Position numbers and translations under genes: made by a program | Assembly: GCA_030691665.1 (NCBI GenBank) | Contig: JAUYDU010000335.1 | Location: 1 to 5,901 of the forward strand | Direction: 5' to 3' | Length of the DNA stretch: 5,901 bases | Origin: Chloroflexota bacterium | GTDB lineage: Bacteria > Chloroflexota > Dehalococcoidia > SM23-28-2 | Shown here: in pieces, positions 5,386 through 5,901 of the stretch | How the letters are laid out: each line of letters opens with the position of its first letter | Position numbering within the stretch: the first letter of the stretch is position 1 | The notes under the pieces: generated by a model | Told to the model about the DNA's origin: nothing | Seen by the model: only the letters and a program-made list of their open reading frames with translations | The model's database searches: none

Positions 5386-5391
5386 GCCGTC

Positions 5392-5592
5392 ATGGCCCTC
5401 CCCCTGGGAAGCATCGACCCCCTGCGGCCCATCCTGGCGCGGCGCCCCTTCGGCCTGGCCACGGACATCGACGGCACCATCAGCCCCATTGTTGATACGC
5501 CCAGCGAGGCGACAGTCACTCCCCTCTGCCGGCGCTATCTCCAGGAAATAGCCCGCCACGTCGACGTGGTGGCGGCGGTGGAGCGGGCGTGA
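5392..5592 (+). pseudogene. otsB: 5' fragment of a trehalose-6-phosphate phosphatase (HAD family)
   Basis: The 66-residue frame carries the N-terminus of an OtsB-type phosphatase. FGLATDIDGTISPIV contains HAD motif I, with nucleophile D25 and acid/base D27. It is followed by TPSEATVTPLCRRYL and VDVVAAV, the strand that in intact enzymes leads into SGR of motif II. Here VAAV is followed by ERA and a stop at 5590-5592. Intact members are about 240-270 residues and need the missing motifs II-IV and cap domain, so this fragment cannot be a working phosphatase. The coding-like sequence is undamaged up to the break, which points to a clean deletion or insertion rather than slow decay. OtsB identity is by motif and context of the motif, not by alignment. 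Confidence 0.7.
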
Positions 5593-5672
5593 CGGGCCCG
5601 GCGGGGTCGGAGGTCATGGGCACACCCCACGTGGCCGAGGCGCTGCAATATCGGCAGCGCGGGCGGGGGTAG
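5589..5672 (+). pseudogene. Short C-terminal-like frame after the phosphatase fragment
   Basis: In a frame different from the phosphatase fragment, a GTG at 5589 opens VTGPAGSEVMGTPHVAEAL, then QYRQRGRG and TAG. It has coding-like composition and could be the 3' end of the broken gene or of another gene, joined by a deletion. The frame overlaps the 26-bp repeat, whose other copy would read NVAGALQYRRGWG. That gives some support for an ancestral coding origin of the repeat. Identity unknown. Confidence 0.25.
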
Positions 5673-5675
5673 GCC
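5630..5675. repeat. Copy B of the intergenic repeat, with hairpin
   Basis: Positions 5630-5655 match 1514-1539 at 25 of 26 bases. Here the sequence contains a full hairpin: GCGCTGC (5640-5646), loop AATATCG, GCAGCGC (5654-5660). Copy A lacks most of the right arm. The similarity continues as GGGGGTAGGC to about 5675. There is no T-run, so a terminator role is doubtful. Confidence 0.7.
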
Positions 5676-5682
5676 GCAGCAT

Positions 5683-5732
5683 GGCCGCCCCCTTGCCATT
5701 CCACGCGCCTGCGAGCTAGGATGGGGGCGGCC
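5683..5732. repeat. Perfect 10-bp inverted repeats framing a promoter box
   Basis: GGCCGCCCCC (5683-5692) and GGGGGCGGCC (5723-5732) are exact reverse complements. The 30 bases between them run from the first base of TTGCCA to the last base of TAGGAT. The first promoter copy (4648-4676) is not framed this way; instead GGGG there is followed directly by CCATCGT. The repeats therefore look like an addition specific to this copy. Confidence 0.75.
5693..5722 (+). promoter_or_regulatory. Promoter-like box, copy 2 (TTGCCA-18-TAGGAT)
   Basis: TTGCCA (5693-5698) and TAGGAT (5717-5722) are 18 bp apart, 60 bases before ATG 5783. The spacer end CGCGCCTGCGAGC matches copy 1 except for one substitution and one inserted base. 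Both copies are followed by GGGG and, a little later, CATCGT. It should drive the last gene. Confidence 0.58.
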
Positions 5733-5782
5733 GGCATCGTATCAACAGCCCGACAGACTCAGTAGAAAGGAGATGACAAGAA

Positions 5783-5901
5783 ATGGCTCAAATCAAAGTA
5801 ACCCGTAAAGCTTATGTACGCAAAGACGGCACCGTGGTAAAAGGTACCTCCTACTACACCAAAGATAAAGGGAAACCCGGCAAAACGCCGGAAAGTGAAA
5901 A
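5783..5901 (+). CDS. Small basic hypothetical protein, cut by the window end
   Basis: The frame is open from ATG 5783 to the window edge (39 codons plus two bases). AAAGGAG (5766-5772) lies ten bases upstream. The translation starts MAQIKVTRKAYVRKDGTVVK, followed by GTSYYTKDKGKPGKTPESE. It is rich in Lys, Thr, Tyr and Gly, with no signal peptide. The RKDGT-x-V motif followed by a DKGKPGKTP turn resembles small uncharacterised basic proteins seen across diverse microbes and viruses, possibly nucleic-acid binding; I cannot name a family. GC is about 45% by my count, and AAA, GTA and CGT codons are frequent, clearly unlike the other genes here. Recent transfer, or a segment boundary, is likely. 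Confidence 0.8.
   Translation, partial: MAQIKVTRKAYVRKDGTVVKGTSYYTKDKGKPGKTPESE

Noticed and set aside
5382..5495. Short frame starting at ATG 5382, overlapping the 19-residue frame's TGA
   Set aside because: It is a Pro/His/Arg-rich out-of-frame reading of the phosphatase fragment, which carries the HAD motif in the frame from 5392.
5683..5732. Integron attC site or intrinsic terminator
   Set aside because: There are no RYYYAAC/GTTRRRY core sites and no T-run after the right arm; the loop is a promoter-like sequence.

Overview
The window is GC-rich almost to its end. Every convincing gene lies on the + strand, and most encode exported proteins: three lipoproteins with lipoboxes and one protein held by an N-terminal membrane helix. 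Three of these four carry Thr/Pro/Ala linkers of the TPTPT kind between the anchor and the folded part. This style, together with the GC content, resembles Chloroflexota (Dehalococcoidia-like) genomes. That assignment is an inference from style; no marker gene is present.

Layout. Positions 1-460 are non-coding and rich in palindromes, including a cloverleaf-like element at 254-312. They end in a good sigma70-type promoter (400-428). The promoter serves a membrane-anchored protein with an Ig-like and a CARDB-like domain (461-1498). A small Cys-containing lipoprotein follows (1596-2153), then a large GH123/DUF4091-type putative glycosidase lipoprotein (2295-4355). From 4455 onward the character changes. 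Short remnants of ordinary genes (the start of a zinc-type alcohol dehydrogenase/quinone reductase, a scrap of a TolB/PD40 propeller, the start of a trehalose-phosphatase) alternate with intact unusual genes. The most striking of these is the lipoprotein at 4732-5316. It has a Pro/Cys repeat block, eleven exact GX3 tetrapeptides and a C-terminal four-Cys cluster. The last gene (5783 to the window end, incomplete) is small, basic and about 45% GC, unlike everything before it, so it may be acquired.

Two kinds of repeated intergenic DNA link the region. A 26-bp sequence occurs at 1514 and 5630. A promoter-like box (TTGCCA, 17-18 bp, TAGGAT, plus a conserved spacer) occurs 55-60 bp before the start codons at 4732 and 5783. 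In the second copy this box fills exactly the space between two perfect 10-bp inverted repeats. A cautious reading is a secretion-related cell-surface locus followed by an accessory, recombination-prone stretch. There, small genes with a shared promoter module sit among truncated genes. No direct functional link between the genes can be shown from the sequence.
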